A stretch of DNA of 64,000 nucleotides from Streptomyces gobiensis (GTDB lineage Bacteria > Actinomycetota > Actinomycetes > Streptomycetales > Streptomycetaceae), in contig NZ_CP086120.1 in assembly GCF_021216675.1 (NCBI RefSeq), forward strand, positions 3,078,501 through 3,142,500, in the 5' to 3' direction. The position numbers and the translations under genes are program-made. The notes below the pieces were generated by a model. The model saw only the letters and a list, made by a program, of their open reading frames with translations. It made no database searches and was not told where the DNA came from. Of this stretch, positions 63,387 through 64,000 are shown piece after piece. Position 1 is the first letter of the stretch. The number at the start of each line of letters is the position of its first letter.

Positions 63387-64000
63387 GTGAACTTCACGCG
63401 CTGGAGCGCCCGCCTGCCCGGTACGCAGCGACGCACCGTCGCCGCGCAAGCGGACCAGTCCGCCGACTCCGTGCCGGCCGCCCGTGGTGAGCTCGCCGAT
63501 CCGGCCATCGCTGACGCGCCCGACGACCCCGACGGAACCGCCCGCACCATCGACGCGCTCTCCGTCCACGATCTGCTGGGTCAGGTCCCCGCCCCGGTCG
63601 TCGTCGTCCAGGGCCCCGACCACCGCATCGCCTACGTCAACGACGCCTACGCCATGGCCTTCGGCAACCGCAACTGCGGCACTCCCGCCCGCGCCGCCCT
63701 CCCCGAGCTGGTCGAGCTCGGCCTGCTGCCCCTCATGGATCAGGTCCAGCGCAGCGGCAAACCCCGCACGGTCAAGGCCCGCCAGGTCCCCAGCGAGCCC
63801 AAGCACAGCTACTACACGTTCACCTGCACCCCGATCGAGCTGGCCGGGAACGGCGGGAACGGCGGGAACGGAAGGAAAGACTGGAAGAAGGAGTGGAAGA
63901 GGGACGGCAAGGACAGTAAGGACGGTAGGAACGGCAAGAAGGGCGACGACCGAGGCGTCCTGGTCTTCGCCGCCGACGTCACCGACCAGGTCGAATCCGC
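63387..64000 (+). CDS. PAS-domain protein, probable SpoIIE-type phosphatase regulator (partial)
   Basis: From GTG 63387 (VNFTRWSARLPGTQRRTVAA) to the window edge, 204 codons. A PAS-type segment starts at ~residue 65 (PAPVVVVQGPDHRIAYVNDA, YAMAFGNRNC). From ~155 it contains a Gly/Asn/Lys-rich insertion (NGGNGGNGRKDWKKEWKR...). Similar Streptomyces proteins continue with GAF and PP2C/SpoIIE domains. The end is outside the window. Confidence 0.7.
   Translation, partial: MNFTRWSARLPGTQRRTVAAQADQSADSVPAARGELADPAIADAPDDPDGTARTIDALSVHDLLGQVPAPVVVVQGPDHRIAYVNDAYAMAFGNRNCGTPARAALPELVELGLLPLMDQVQRSGKPRTVKARQVPSEPKHSYYTFTCTPIELAGNGGNGGNGRKDWKKEWKRDGKDSKDGRNGKKGDDRGVLVFAADVTDQVES

Overview
The window reads as the chromosome of a Streptomyces or close relative. 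It is very GC-rich, uses many GTG and TTG starts behind strong Shine-Dalgarno (SD) sequences, and carries actinomycete families throughout (DUF397/DUF5753 regulators, WhiJ-type clusters, PAS/SpoIIE proteins). The right end (about 50.3-64 kb) has the order trmB, oxidase, TPR regulator, asparagine-synthase-like gene, large ECF sigma factor, TetR, NDH-2, PAS protein. From memory this resembles the S. coelicolor SCO4111-SCO4120 neighbourhood, in which the TetR is AtrA; this is recall, not a search.

Layout. 1-3 kb: a conserved hypothetical gene cut by the window edge, a PPOX-fold flavin/F420 protein and a frameshifted S9 peptidase. 3-35 kb: a decayed accessory region. It holds an intact secreted polymorphic toxin with HINT domain plus immunity gene, a ruined membrane glycosyltransferase, an ISL3 element, a relic that fuses a lasso-peptide B2 protein to an isoaspartyl-methyltransferase-like protein, a pentapeptide-repeat gene, and a restriction-modification island (DNA methyltransferase, unknown protein, McrB-like NTPase, DUF2357/PD-(D/E)XK nuclease, PGN_0703-type nuclease). 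It continues with a degraded IS5 element, a degraded second toxin, a WhiJ/DUF397/anti-sigma-type cluster, a PLD-helicase-DUF3427 gene split by an IS with an exact TAA target duplication, a pentameric ligand-gated ion channel homologue, a small secreted protein and a truncated IS. Many genes here carry single-base frameshifts.

35-40 kb: a tight five-gene operon (cucumopine-synthase-like cyclophilin-fold protein, FAD amine oxidase, NodU/CmcH carbamoyltransferase, SRPBCC protein, histidine phosphatase) that ends in a 22-bp perfect hairpin. It looks like an uncharacterised small-molecule pathway. 40.9-50.3 kb: purine or N-heterocycle oxidation, with one damaged xanthine-dehydrogenase set (chimeric FAD subunit, intact Mo subunit), a guanine-deaminase-type enzyme, and one complete set (fused 2Fe-2S/FAD subunit, Mo subunit, XdhC). 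50.3-64 kb: conserved core genes, including a single-chain ECF sigma factor that carries its own zinc finger, membrane segment, Thr-Pro linker and extracytoplasmic carbohydrate-binding-like domain.

No rRNA, tRNA or CRISPR array was recognised. Frameshifts are concentrated left of about 35 kb, while about 29 kb on the right is nearly free of them. This argues for real gene decay in an accessory region rather than uniform sequencing error, though individual cases could be either.
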